Program-made: the position numbers and the translations under genes
Shown here: in pieces, positions 38,201 through 48,423 of the stretch
Numbering within the stretch: position 1 is the first letter of the stretch
How the letters are laid out: every line of letters begins with the position of its first letter
The notes under the pieces: generated by a model
Databases searched by the model: none
The model's input: only the letters and a program-made list of their open reading frames with translations
What the model was told of the DNA's origin: nothing
Source of the DNA: Apus apus
Lineage: Eukaryota; Chordata; Aves; Apodiformes; Apodidae
Assembly: GCF_020740795.1 (NCBI RefSeq)
Contig: NC_067295.1
Span: forward strand, 1,550,501-1,614,500
Direction: 5' to 3'
Length of the DNA stretch: 64,000 bases

Positions 38201-41200
38201 TGGTCGTTGGAATTTTGTCATCAAGCAATAAGGCTCTTTGTAACTAAACAGGGTAAATTTCCTTCTTTTTGTAAACTCATAATTTATTTTTAATGATGGA
38301 TAAGGGCTGAGATGTCTTGTACATTGCTAGCATTTCAGTTCTAAATAAGTGTGATAATGTCTTTTGTAAATTTGAAGCATGTAATTATTTTAAAGTAATT
38401 TTAGAACAAATTAATTTGAATAAATCAGCAGTTATTTTATCATGTGGCTTGAATTAACATTTTACACTGTTAAGACATCAAGGAGTGAAATGTTGATCAA
38501 TGTGATTTGTGTTGTGCAAACCCTCTAGTTGCTACAAATTATTGCTCAGTGAAAATCATTCCGTGGTCAAAAGGTCTTCACGTTATGACATGGACACCAA
38601 GCTGCTCTCTCTGTTGCACCTGCCTGTCAAGGACCCTCAGGATTATTATTCCCTGGGGGATATAATTGCAAATGGCCAGAGCCTCGATGGCAGAATCCTC
38701 AACCTGCTTGCAGCTGTGATGTCAGTAAGTGAAGTCACTTAATGGACCTGAGTGTGAGTCTGGATTTTGGGACATGTGGTGGCCAGGAATTGCTGGGTTG
38801 GGTTGTTTGCTCAGGCTGGCAGGCACTTCAGCTGAGTTACAGTAACCATGCAAGCTTCTTGAGATTTTAATCAGCAACATGGGGGGGGTGGAATTAAGGG
38901 CATGGAAATGTCCCACATCAGTTGTCTTTTTGAAACCATGCATGTAGAAGCAGTAGATAACTTGAAAATATGTAAATGCAAATTTTGATAAAATAAAATG
39001 TGTCCTTTTGTCTTGAAGTAAAATTACCATTAACCTTGTAGTGGCAGACATGGGTTGGTTTATTTTTTCAGTGTTTTGTTCCCTCCCGCCCCCCTCGTTT
39101 TTAACTTTTCTGTCTTCTGTGCTATCATTTTTATTGTTCTAAACTCGCAGCAGCAGCAAAGTGACTGCTTCTTTTTCTTAAAGGTTGGGGAGCCAAAGTA
39201 TTTTATGACATCAGACAAAAGAAAAGGTCAGAGGTGTGAAGTAAAGCTGTATGATGAAACAGAGATGTCTTTTCCAATAGTATGGTAAAATGTTTTTTAA
39301 TTCACTAAAATACACAAAGTAAGGCAAGAGTAGGTAAAGAAATGAACTACAACACATACTGTTACAATGCTATCTTTTAATTTAGATGTATTGTTCTTTG
39401 GATGGCAACTGTGATGAGGCAGCAATGTATGGGGAGAAAAAAAAAAGGCTTAAAAAAGAGATTCATTAGAGTGACCTCATCTGTATTGTCTAGTTTCATG
39501 ACTTGCTGACAGACTGCTAGCTCATAATGGGAAAATGAAGCTTAGTTCCAAATAGTTACGTTTTTTAATGTGGAAATTTGAACTAATTCAGGAAATGGCA
39601 TTTTAAAGCAGTTGCAAAGGCAGTACATTTCATCTACACATTGGGGAGGGGAAGAGGAGTGTTCTTAATTTTAAAAGCCCAGCAGAATCAACAAGTGGAA
39701 TGGAAATAGGTTGAAATATTTTTAAAATGTTTAAAACATCCCAGAAATATTTTGATACTTTTTTAGCCATATTTTCAAACTGATCCTGTCCACAGATATG
39801 ACAATGTCTGTACCATTTCTGCATGTAAATAGTGATTGGTTTACACAACAACATTTAAATTTTGCCCACAGTTTGTTCAATAAACTTGTGGCTTATCTAG
39901 GTGCAGTGGTATGTGGGGGTTTGTTTGCCCTGGGCTTGCTGTCTGCTAGTTGAAATGACCTTTGCTCCCCAGATAGGAGAGTAGCAAGATAGCATTGCTG
40001 GCCGTGTGGGAGTTAGATGGGATTGTCATTCAGTGTTATGTTTAACAGAGTTAGTGGACACACATGAGCCCTAATAAACATCTATAGAGTGAAGTGTTCT
40101 AGCCTTGAGCTCCCACCAATGTGAATGAGCAGCAGCACCTCAGATAGTCTGGCTGGTACACGCTGGTACAGAGCTGTACATACCCTTCTGGGTGGTGTGA
40201 CTGTGGTTACCCTCAGCTGTGCCTTTTGCCCTTTCATAGAGCCATAGGTAGAGGCAAAGATTCAGGAAATCCTTGGGCAACAGCTTTGTAGGGAAGATAG
40301 TTCAGAGGCCATCAGTGAGAAGGTGACTGAGCAATGCTAGGTGAGAAATATCTGAAATCTTTTTTCAAGGGTTAAGGAAAAACCCACCAGAGCAAAACTG
40401 TGCTTTGACAGTACTCTTGCCATCCAAACTTGGGAGGAGCTGAATGAGATTTATCCAGGGTCCTCACCCTCAAATTACCATTTTTGAGGGATCCTACTGC
40501 CCTCATTCTGGTCTCCCCATCCCCAGTTCCAAGGGCTGCAGCGCTGGGAATCCAGCTGAACATCTGGCCTGGTGATGTCAGCACTCAGCCTGTTCCCACA
40601 GAAAAGGCTCAGCTGACTGGAACTGGGATTTGGTTTAGTTAGAAATTGATGTTGTCAGAGCTCTAAAAGACACGCAGTATTTTCCCAGGTATATTCTGCA
40701 TTTAATCATTTAAAGCAATCTAATAGCTCTTTATTTTATCCTGTTTAGCATGGGATATAAAAAGCATCCTGGCTGGCTGCAAGCTGAATGCCTGTGGATG
40801 TACATGGCATGTCATTTGCCTGTGCATGTGACAAAGGGGTTGTGTCCCCTTTGACCAATTGAATCATAACTGTTTTATTTAGTAGTTTAGTTTGAGTGCT
40901 GTTTCAAAAATGTTTTGCTACATTAACTTTTTTAAATTTAGTTGGGATAATGAATCTATCCAGCTTGCACAGAGTTGGATCCCACGAGAAACAGGTAAAA
41001 TAGTCTGTTTTTTATGTTTTAACAGTAGTTCTTAATGTGATACTTACCTTACATTAACAAGGTTTTTTTTTGTGCGCAGTAATATTTGCAGCAGATGTGA
41101 GAATAAATTTTGACAAGTTTAGGAACTGTATGACTGCAACAGTGATATCAAAAACCATCATTACAACCAATCCAGGTAAGAGCTGTTGAAGTGTTGCTCT

Positions 41201-44200
41201 GGTGGAGGTCTGGTTTCTTCTGCCTGGTTGTCTGAGAAAGCTCCCTGCTTCTTGTCTGCTACATCCTGACCAATGCTTGTGACTTCCACCCCTTTTCCTT
41301 TATTTATTTTTTTTTTTTCAGTTGATCTAAGCAGTCTTCAAGTATTCCATATAGGGCTGACAGTTAAAGGGAGAAAAGCATCTCTTGGCTAATTCCAAGA
41401 GACATGTTGCTGCTGACAGACTAAAAAGTTGTAAAATACAATTATGCTGTTATTTTTACATGCTACATATATTAATAACTTTTTAAAATATGTTTTCAAG
41501 AAACAGCAGAAGCAAATGTTCTCTTCAGCTTCATAAAAGAGAGCGTACAATCAAGGGCCTTGCAGGATAAAATGGAGGAGCAGTCAAAAGACTCCATTAA
41601 CTGTAAGCACGGATTCAGACTCTTGGCTTTTATTAAACTACAGAGTGTAGTTTCATGGTGCAGCTGAAGTTGCAAGGTACTGTGTGATCACAGATGCCAA
41701 GCTAGGGCAGCCTGGCGTACATTTGGTCCCTCACATTGTCAGTTCTGTAGCTCCAGGGCTGGTGACTATTCCCACCTGCAGCCTGCTTGGCATGTTCTTT
41801 CTCTCTCAAGTAAGTACAAAAATGGAAAGTTTTTGTCAAAAACTCATCTGGGGGGGATACAAAGATTAAGTATTCAATATTTTCATGAGTTGACTCTCCT
41901 TTTGTTTCATTTTTTGTCCCCAGATGATAAGGCCACTTTAAGAGGAAGCTGTGTTGGGCTTCTCTGGTTCTTTAGATCAAATCCTACCATTTTTATTACT
42001 TTAAGGATCCTTTTTTTTTTTTTTTGCTGTTGTTCCTCTGCGTTCTTTCTCAGACACATGTAACGTGTCTTTTAAACTTTTAGTGGAGACTATAGTTGAT
42101 GTTTATACTGTGGAGCAGCTGAAGGAAAAAGCTTCACAGAGTGATGGGAAACTGGAACCAGTCTATGGCATTATTTATGGCTACATTTCTACCCTGGACA
42201 TCGATGATAACGCTCATAAAGTTATTCGCAACAGATGGTAAGCAACTGCCTGGTTTAAATTTGTATTTAAAAGTGCTTTCCTCTGACACAAATTAGATAG
42301 AACAATGTTTTAGTCAAGTTCCGGACAAGAAATAAAACTCCTCTGGAGGATGTCATGTGAATGTCTGGAGTGTAGACTTCCAGATGTAGCAAGGAGGAGC
42401 TGGCTTTAAGAAGGACTTGCTCTTCCTGGTGCTAGAGGAGAAAAGAAGAATGAGACCATTTTGTCTCAGTCAGACTTAAGAGTTTAGAAGACAAAGAATA
42501 TTTTTAAGGAGGAATAGTCTCTTGGGAAATCTCAGTCTAGAAATCAGTTTCCAGCCAGAAGGAATTGCATCTGTGCATTGTCTTCTTATGTTTCAGTTCA
42601 ATATGCCGATTTGTAGTGAATGAAATGTCCAACACGTGCACGTTCTGCAGTGACCTCTCTCCAGGTTCAAAGTCAACTTTTGCAAGCTTTGACATACTCA
42701 TTGACCTGACAGATCACACAGGCACTCTTTATTCTTGCTACCTGTCTGACTGTGTAGCTGAGGAAACATTAGGCTGCACAGTAAGTAGAAATGAATTAGG
42801 TTGTTCTTATTTCATCTGCTGTGAAGCCTGCTGAAAATTACAAATATATGTAAATGTTCCTTGTATACGTGTGTGTGTGTACACACTGGCAACAAAGTTG
42901 TGTGTACATATGGACATGTACATCCACAGGTGGCTTTTTAACAAGTAAAAAGTTAGAAATCAGGAGCTGCTAATAAGAAGAAACGTGTTAACTGTAGGAG
43001 TGAATATCCTATTCAGAATAGTGCTTCATTTTAATTCATTCATGCTTTTCAGACAGCATGGTTGGAATTCCCTTTGATTCTCAAACACCCCGCAATTTAT
43101 TCTGCTTAATCTGGCTGTCTTGGTACATCTATCACACCAAAAATTATGTTAAAATAGAAAGATACAGCTTAGAAAGGTATAAAAGTGTGATGTGTAAGAT
43201 GTTCTTTTTCATTATAATTTGTTGTGGAGATGTTACAACTGGATGCTGCAAAAGTGTTCTGTGATGTCCTGTTATTAACAGGTCCATGAGTTCCTCACTC
43301 TAACAGAAGACAAGATGACTGCATTGAAATGGCAGCTTCTTTTGGAACGAAGCAAGATTTATTTTAAAGTTAGTATTTAATGCTCATTTAACCAGGGGCT
43401 GTTTCCCAGTCAGTAGTGTATCTAAACTGAAAAATCCCATGTCAATTCTGCTGAACTTTTAAAAATTAGGATTATTTTTTCTATGTATTCTGAATATTCC
43501 AAGTAAATAGTGTTCGTCAGAATTGCAGCATTAAGGGGTGTCCCTGAAGGATCAGATCTGTGGAGGCCTCTTTTGGGCAAACTATGAGAGACACACACTG
43601 CTCTCGGCCAAAACTGATTAAGGAGCTGGTAGTTCAAAAACACATACATGTGATTTACTCAGTCACTGACTTGGCTGTAGGTTTAGAATGAATAAGTTAA
43701 GAGCAGCTGTTGGCAAGAATAAGATGCAATCACTATATGTAACAGATTGTGTGGTATATGGGGTTACCAAAGTATATTTCTCTATTACCTGTATTTTTTG
43801 AAATAGTCTGATTAGGTAGATCTAAGATCTGCAATTCTCCTTAAAGCAAAAACAGTACTAGATTCACATAGCTGGACCAATTTTTAAAATATCTGCTATT
43901 ATTTGCAATATCCTTTACTTTAATTGCATGCATGTGGACTGGATTCCTTTTTCATAGAACTGCCTGCTTTAGGACAGCTCTAAACTGACTCCTTTCTTTC
44001 AAACTTGCCCTGCTTAGCAAAACTCTTCTTACTTCCCCATCTCCCCTGCTCTCTGCCCCTATTTCCAGGAAAAAACGCAAGTGTTTCACTTCAATAGTGA
44101 CAGGTATATGGCATAAAACGTGTGTACTCATGCATGAAACAATGTAAAACATTAAACCTGCTGTGTGGTATTTGAAAATTATGTGTTTCAAAGCACCATA

Positions 44201-44366
44201 CAGCAGTGAAAATGAACACCCTTCTTTATTTTTGCAGGTCACTTCATCACCCAGCTGGAGAAATGGACTGAAAGTGAATGTTCTTTCATGTAAACTGGCA
44301 GACCCGATAGAGGCGAGCCAGAGCTTGTTGGGGAAAGAGGCAGGAAAGAAGAGATTACACTATTAA
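32253..44366 (+). CDS. MEIOB: Meiosis-specific with OB-fold protein, complete, 13 coding exons
   Basis: MEIOB is an RPA1-like single-strand DNA binding protein that works with SPATA22 and RPA in meiotic recombination. Coding exons are 32253-32321, 35711-35768, 37088-37219, 37948-38020, 38529-38724, 39184-39284, 40942-40994, 41080-41175, 41501-41602, 42084-42237, 42597-42780, 43282-43368 and 44238-44366. All have GT-AG borders and compatible phases, giving 1434 bases and 477 residues, near the human length. Recognised segments include [71 protein letters not shown] and [12 protein letters not shown]. Cysteines 345, 348, 359 and 362 form a C-x2-C...C-x2-C zinc ribbon in the C-terminal OB fold, as in RPA1. 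The start has A at -3 and G at +4. The segment at about residues 280-310 is least like human. Confidence 0.96.
32322..35710 (+). other. MEIOB: MEIOB intron after coding exon 1
   Basis: This 3.4-kb intron is AT-rich with T-runs at about 33487-33506 and 33868-33882. I see no nested gene, RNA gene or recognisable mobile element in it. Confidence 0.7.
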
Positions 44367-44731
44367 GAACTATTAATTAACTATTAATACCAGCTAGGAA
44401 AAAGACTTTCTTCACTGTGTTATTAGAGGTAGAACGTTGTTGTATTTTTGCTAATGATGTTCTGATGGTAAAGAAGGAATATGCATCCCTAATCCCTGTA
44501 AGTGGGCTTCTGTGTTCATCTTTTTGAGCTGATTGTACTTCTTAAAAAGTGTATTAGGGCCTCAGCTTAAGTCAGTCCTATTGAATTCAACCCCTTACAA
44601 GGGGATGGAAGCTTTCTTCACTCAATTTAGAATATATTTTTAAAAAATCAGAAAGAATAAATAGTGCAAGACAGATCTGTTGAGCTTCTGTGTTTTTAAC
44701 TGCCTTGCTACTTTTGTGTTCAACAAATAAA
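44367..44731 (+). other. MEIOB: MEIOB 3'UTR with polyadenylation signals
   Basis: Canonical AATAAA motifs occur at 44656-44661 and 44726-44731; the second is followed by a GT-rich stretch (CTGGGTTTGTGTTGCATG), the usual downstream element, so cleavage probably follows it. Confidence 0.6.
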
Positions 44732-46919
44732 GACCAACTTTGAAACACTGCCTGGGTTTGTGTTGCATGTTGGTGAGTCCAAACACAGAACTTTTGGCAA
44801 CTGCAGAGGCTTGGAAACAGCCACGAGGTTTGCAAGGCTGCTTCTCCCCAGGGCAGACTTAAGTCTTACGAGAAGGGAGTCATCGATTACCAGGAACCTC
44901 TCACAAACGATCAAGCTAAGACTGTGAGTGGCAGAGAAGAAAGGACTCTTCACCCAAACAGTTGTTCTTGGCTGAACATACAGAATCCAGGTATGTGTAT
45001 TTTGCCTTTCTCCAGGTATTTTCCCTGTGTTTTTAATCTATTTTTGTCCTTAGCTTCCCCTGCAGCTGCTGTATTTGCTAGATTCATACTCAGAAGCCCT
45101 CAGCTTCTGAGCATATCAGGAGTTGGTCAGTTCCAAATGGTGGGGAGACACCATGGCCCCTCTCCTGCAACGTACTTGTCGGGCTGGAATACCCTGAGGA
45201 GCCCTGATCACCCCAGTGTCCTACCTACCCCTCACAGCAACGTGGCAGAGAGAAAACCACTACAGAAACAGTGCCCTGACATGCAAACCACCAAGATTGC
45301 ATCCTCCTCCTCATGTGAGTGGGAACAAGTGAGTGCCCCAAAAAACATTGCCAGTGTTGGGTCACTGCATCTCCCCTGCTGCACCAACAAAAGACTTCAT
45401 CATTTTCCTGCTCTGGTAGTTAATATTCTGAAGGGTTTCCTCTCCTTTTAACCACAGCTCAGAACCCAGGCACAGTGCTGAGGAGCACACTTCAAACGGG
45501 CCATTGCTGCTGTTGCCATAGATGGAAATGTTTGACAGGCACAGAGAAATGGAAACAGTGAATTTAATCCTTCCTCTTTCAGCATGGCTGGCCCTAACTG
45601 CCCTGTTGGGCCCAGCTCTGCTGCCCTGACTTCTCTGCTTGGCCCAGTCCAAGGAGTAGCAGCAAATTCAGCACCCGGCTGCCCGCGGACAGGGACAGGC
45701 TGAAACCGAGGAGCGGTTCGGCTTGTGTGATGAGCTGGGGGCTGGTTCTGTTCAGATCTCATGGCTGAACGTTTGTTTCAGTTGGCCTCAGCCTCCTCAG
45801 CCTTCCTTTAGACGAACTCTGACTTATCTCCACAGCATTTAGGCCTCATCATACCAACAACTTTCATGTGTGCTTTAAGGCTTTGACTTGAATCAAAACA
45901 CAGTGAAGTGAAATGTCTCTCTGCAGGAGGTGCCCGGGGCAGGTGCTGTGCAGGTGTGCAGAGTGTGCTGTAGATGCACACAGCTGGAGGAGCAAGTTGA
46001 TAGAAAAACACCTCTCTTTATTCTGCAACATGTTCTGTTTTCGTTTCACCATGTGATTTGCAGGTTCCTGGACCACTCTGCCCTTTCACAGAGGTGCTTG
46101 TCTTTGTAATTTTCTCTGCACAACTCTCCAAACACACTAATCAAATGAAGTGGCCAGCAAGATCTGGGTCCAGTAACTGGAAGCATTTAACTTTGTTGCA
46201 TGCATATATGTGACAAAAGACCCAAAACATCTGTTTTTGTTCGAAATTATTCAGCTCTGTGCAACCTTTGAAAATGGTAAGTTTTGACGTTGGGCGGGAA
46301 GGGGTTTTTTAATTATATTTTACAACTTTGTCACTAATTGAATTGAAAAGAGATCTTGCTGTCATGCAAACTGGGAGAGAGTGTTAGATCAGCTGGAGTT
46401 GGAAACAGGAAAAGTGACACAGCATGACTTTTTAACAGCTGGAAAGAGTTTAAAACTCCAACTGTTGCTCTGCATTGTTTAAGTGATGGCAATTGCTGCA
46501 GTTAGATTTTTATTAAAAATGTATTTAAATCAGTACAAGTAAAGACAAGTTTACTGGTGATTTTTACCAATGAGCTTCTTTATTCTTGATCTCTTGTTTT
46601 ATTTTACTTTTAGAAGCCTATTTAAAACCGAGTTTGGGAAAAAAATACTAATCTGTCAAGCATCTGGCACACTTCCTGCTGCATCACACCCCTTGGCGTG
46701 GGAGGGACAGCAATCCTGGTTTAATTTGTAGATTTGAAAAACGCACAGAGGAATCGTGAAACTAATCGAAAAAGAAAACATCTTTTTATTGTATGATACC
46801 CCAAGGAGAGAAATTCTTTCTGAAGCTGTAACTCTTGCCTTAGTGTTACACATTAATCTTTCATTGTACAGAGCATGGGTGAGCTCTAGCTCCTACATCA
46901 CAATTTTAATGTTTTCATT
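44732..46919. other. MEIOB-FAHD1 intergenic stretch
   Basis: The genes converge here. The longest open frame (44924-45451 plus, 175 codons) has no recognisable domain and no splice or promoter context, so I do not call it. Minus-strand AATAAA signals at 46785-46790 and 46920-46925 suggest FAHD1 transcripts end between about 46.7 and 46.9 kb. Confidence 0.5.
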
Positions 46920-47299
46920 TTTATTTTAAGGCAAGACACAGACAAAGCTCAAAGAATCAGAAGACCAGAAGGGCACCCAAAGTGACAGCCCAGCTCCCCT
47001 CCCCAGCTGTCCAGCACAGTGTCTCCATCAACAGTTCCAAGGTACAGTTTGGATATTAACCATCTGCCCCCAGGTGGGTTGGACTCCAGGTTCACAGCCT
47101 CAGAGAAAAGCTAAAGACTCCTTGGAAACAGGGCTGGTTTAGTCAAATGCCTTTTGAGCTCACGGGTTTCATGTCTTTGATGCGTGACAGTCCACTAGAC
47201 ACATGGGCTGTGTCAGTGTTTAATGTACAGCTCGTGTGTCCCTTTCCTCACCAGATGTTCCCAGAAGAGCCTCCTCCTAGGTCCCAGCCCACCTCCCAG
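46920..47299 (-). other. FAHD1: FAHD1 3'UTR with candidate polyadenylation signal
   Basis: On the minus strand the first canonical AATAAA after the stop is the complement of 46920-46925; another is at 46785-46790. The UTR extent is inferred from these alone. Confidence 0.45.
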
Positions 47300-47971
47300 T
47301 CAGGATCCCCGTGTTTGCTGGGCCACCTTAAACCTCATGGAGAGGATGTCACTTATCCCAGCCTCTATCTCATCATTCACCTGCACAGACCCAACTCCTT
47401 CAGGAGTCCCTGTCAGAATCAAGTCCCCTTCTTCCAGGGTGACTATTTCGCTGATGTAGCTGATCAGGTAAGGGATGGAGAAGATCATGGAGGAAGTTTC
47501 CCCCTCCTGCCTCAGCTTTCCGTTCACCTTGAGCCAGATCTTCAGCTGGTGAGGGTCTGGGATCTTCTCCTTGGGCACGAAGTCACTGACTGGGCACGAC
47601 GACCTGAAGGCCTTGGCCAAGGTCCAGGGCAGACCCTTCTTTTTGCACTCCTCCTGCGTGTCCCTGGCCGTCATGTCCAAGCAGAGGGCATAGCCCGCCA
47701 CGTGCTCCATGGCAGCTCCCTGGGACACGGCCTGGGCCCTCCTCCCGATCACCACCCCCAGCTCCACCTCGTGGTGCAGGCTGCTGCAGTAGTAGGGCCG
47801 CAGGATGGGCGAGCCTTCCCGCACGTAGGCCGAGGAAGGCTTGAGGAAGAAGAGGGGCTCCCGGGGCAGGGCGCTCCCCAGCTCCTTGGCGTGCCCCGCG
47901 TAGTTCCGCCCCACGCAGACGATGTTCTTGCCCCACTCCCAGAAGCAGGACAGCGGTTTGGAGGAGGCCAT
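47300..47971 (-). CDS. FAHD1: Acylpyruvase / oxaloacetate decarboxylase FAHD1, mitochondrial, single exon
   Basis: FAHD1 cleaves acylpyruvates and decarboxylates oxaloacetate in mitochondria and belongs to the fumarylacetoacetate hydrolase superfamily. The frame is 223 codons, one fewer than I recall for human, and is uninterrupted as in the human gene. It begins MASSKPLSCFWEWGKNIVC. The family metal site is visible as E68 and E70 in HHEVELG and D99 in LDMTARD. The catalytic lid pair is H27 and E30 (human H30 and E33). KKGLPWTLAKAF, EGETSSMIFSIPYLISY and LILTGTPEGVG are near-invariant. Only the amino-terminal third and the last few residues differ much from human. The ATG has a strong context (GCAGCCATGG on the coding strand). 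It diverges from HAGH across a 452-bp CpG-rich spacer. Confidence 0.96.
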   Translation of the reverse strand: MASSKPLSCFWEWGKNIVCVGRNYAGHAKELGSALPREPLFFLKPSSAYVREGSPILRPYYCSSLHHEVELGVVIGRRAQAVSQGAAMEHVAGYALCLDMTARDTQEECKKKGLPWTLAKAFRSSCPVSDFVPKEKIPDPHQLKIWLKVNGKLRQEGETSSMIFSIPYLISYISEIVTLEEGDLILTGTPEGVGSVQVNDEIEAGISDILSMRFKVAQQTRGS

Positions 47972-48423
47972 GGCTGCGCCGGGCCCTTCTTACCCTTGGG
48001 CCGTCCTTGCGGGGCCCTTCCTGCCCGTCCTGCGGCCGCGGGTCGCCCCGCTGGGCCCCGCCTCCTCAGGCGGTGCCGCCAATCGCCGGGAGCGCCGGGC
48101 AGGGCGGGAGGGGCCGGGCGGCCGCAGCCCCGCAGCCCCGCAGCCCCGCAGCCCCGCAGCCCCGCAGCCCCGCAGCCCCGCAGCCCCGCAGCCCCGCCCC
48201 GCATCGCCCCGCAGCCCCGCCGCCCCGCCGCCCCGCCCCGCCGCACGCCGGGCCCCGCCGCCCCGCCCCGCAGCCCCGCCCCGCAGCCCCGTAGCCCCGC
48301 CCCGCAGCCCCGCAGCCCCGCCCCGCAGCCCCGCCCCGCCCCGCCGCACGCCGGGCCCCGCCGCAGGGCGGGGAGCGAAGGTAACCGGGCCGGGCCTGCG
48401 CACCGGGCGGGGAGCGCCGCATC
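47972..48423. promoter_or_regulatory. Divergent FAHD1/HAGH CpG-island promoter
   Basis: The two start codons face away from each other across 452 bases of extremely GC-rich DNA. GC boxes (GGGCGGGG) occur at 48366-48373 and 48405-48412, immediately upstream of HAGH, and there is no TATA box. This geometry is typical of shared housekeeping promoters. Both genes encode metabolite detoxification enzymes, which would fit co-regulation. Confidence 0.75.
48124..48368. repeat. GCAGCCCC octamer tandem array and degenerate continuation
   Basis: A near-perfect octamer (GCAGCCCC) repeats about nine times from 48124 to about 48195. It then decays into mixed CGCCCCGC words. A block of about 30 bases ending CGCACGCCGGGCCCCGCCGC occurs twice (about 48232-48263 and 48335-48365), so part of the array was duplicated as a unit. 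It fills over half the FAHD1/HAGH promoter spacer. Confidence 0.95.

Noticed and set aside
44924-45451. A 175-codon plus-strand frame after MEIOB
   Set aside because: It lacks a recognisable domain and lies past the MEIOB polyA signal with no promoter-like sequence.
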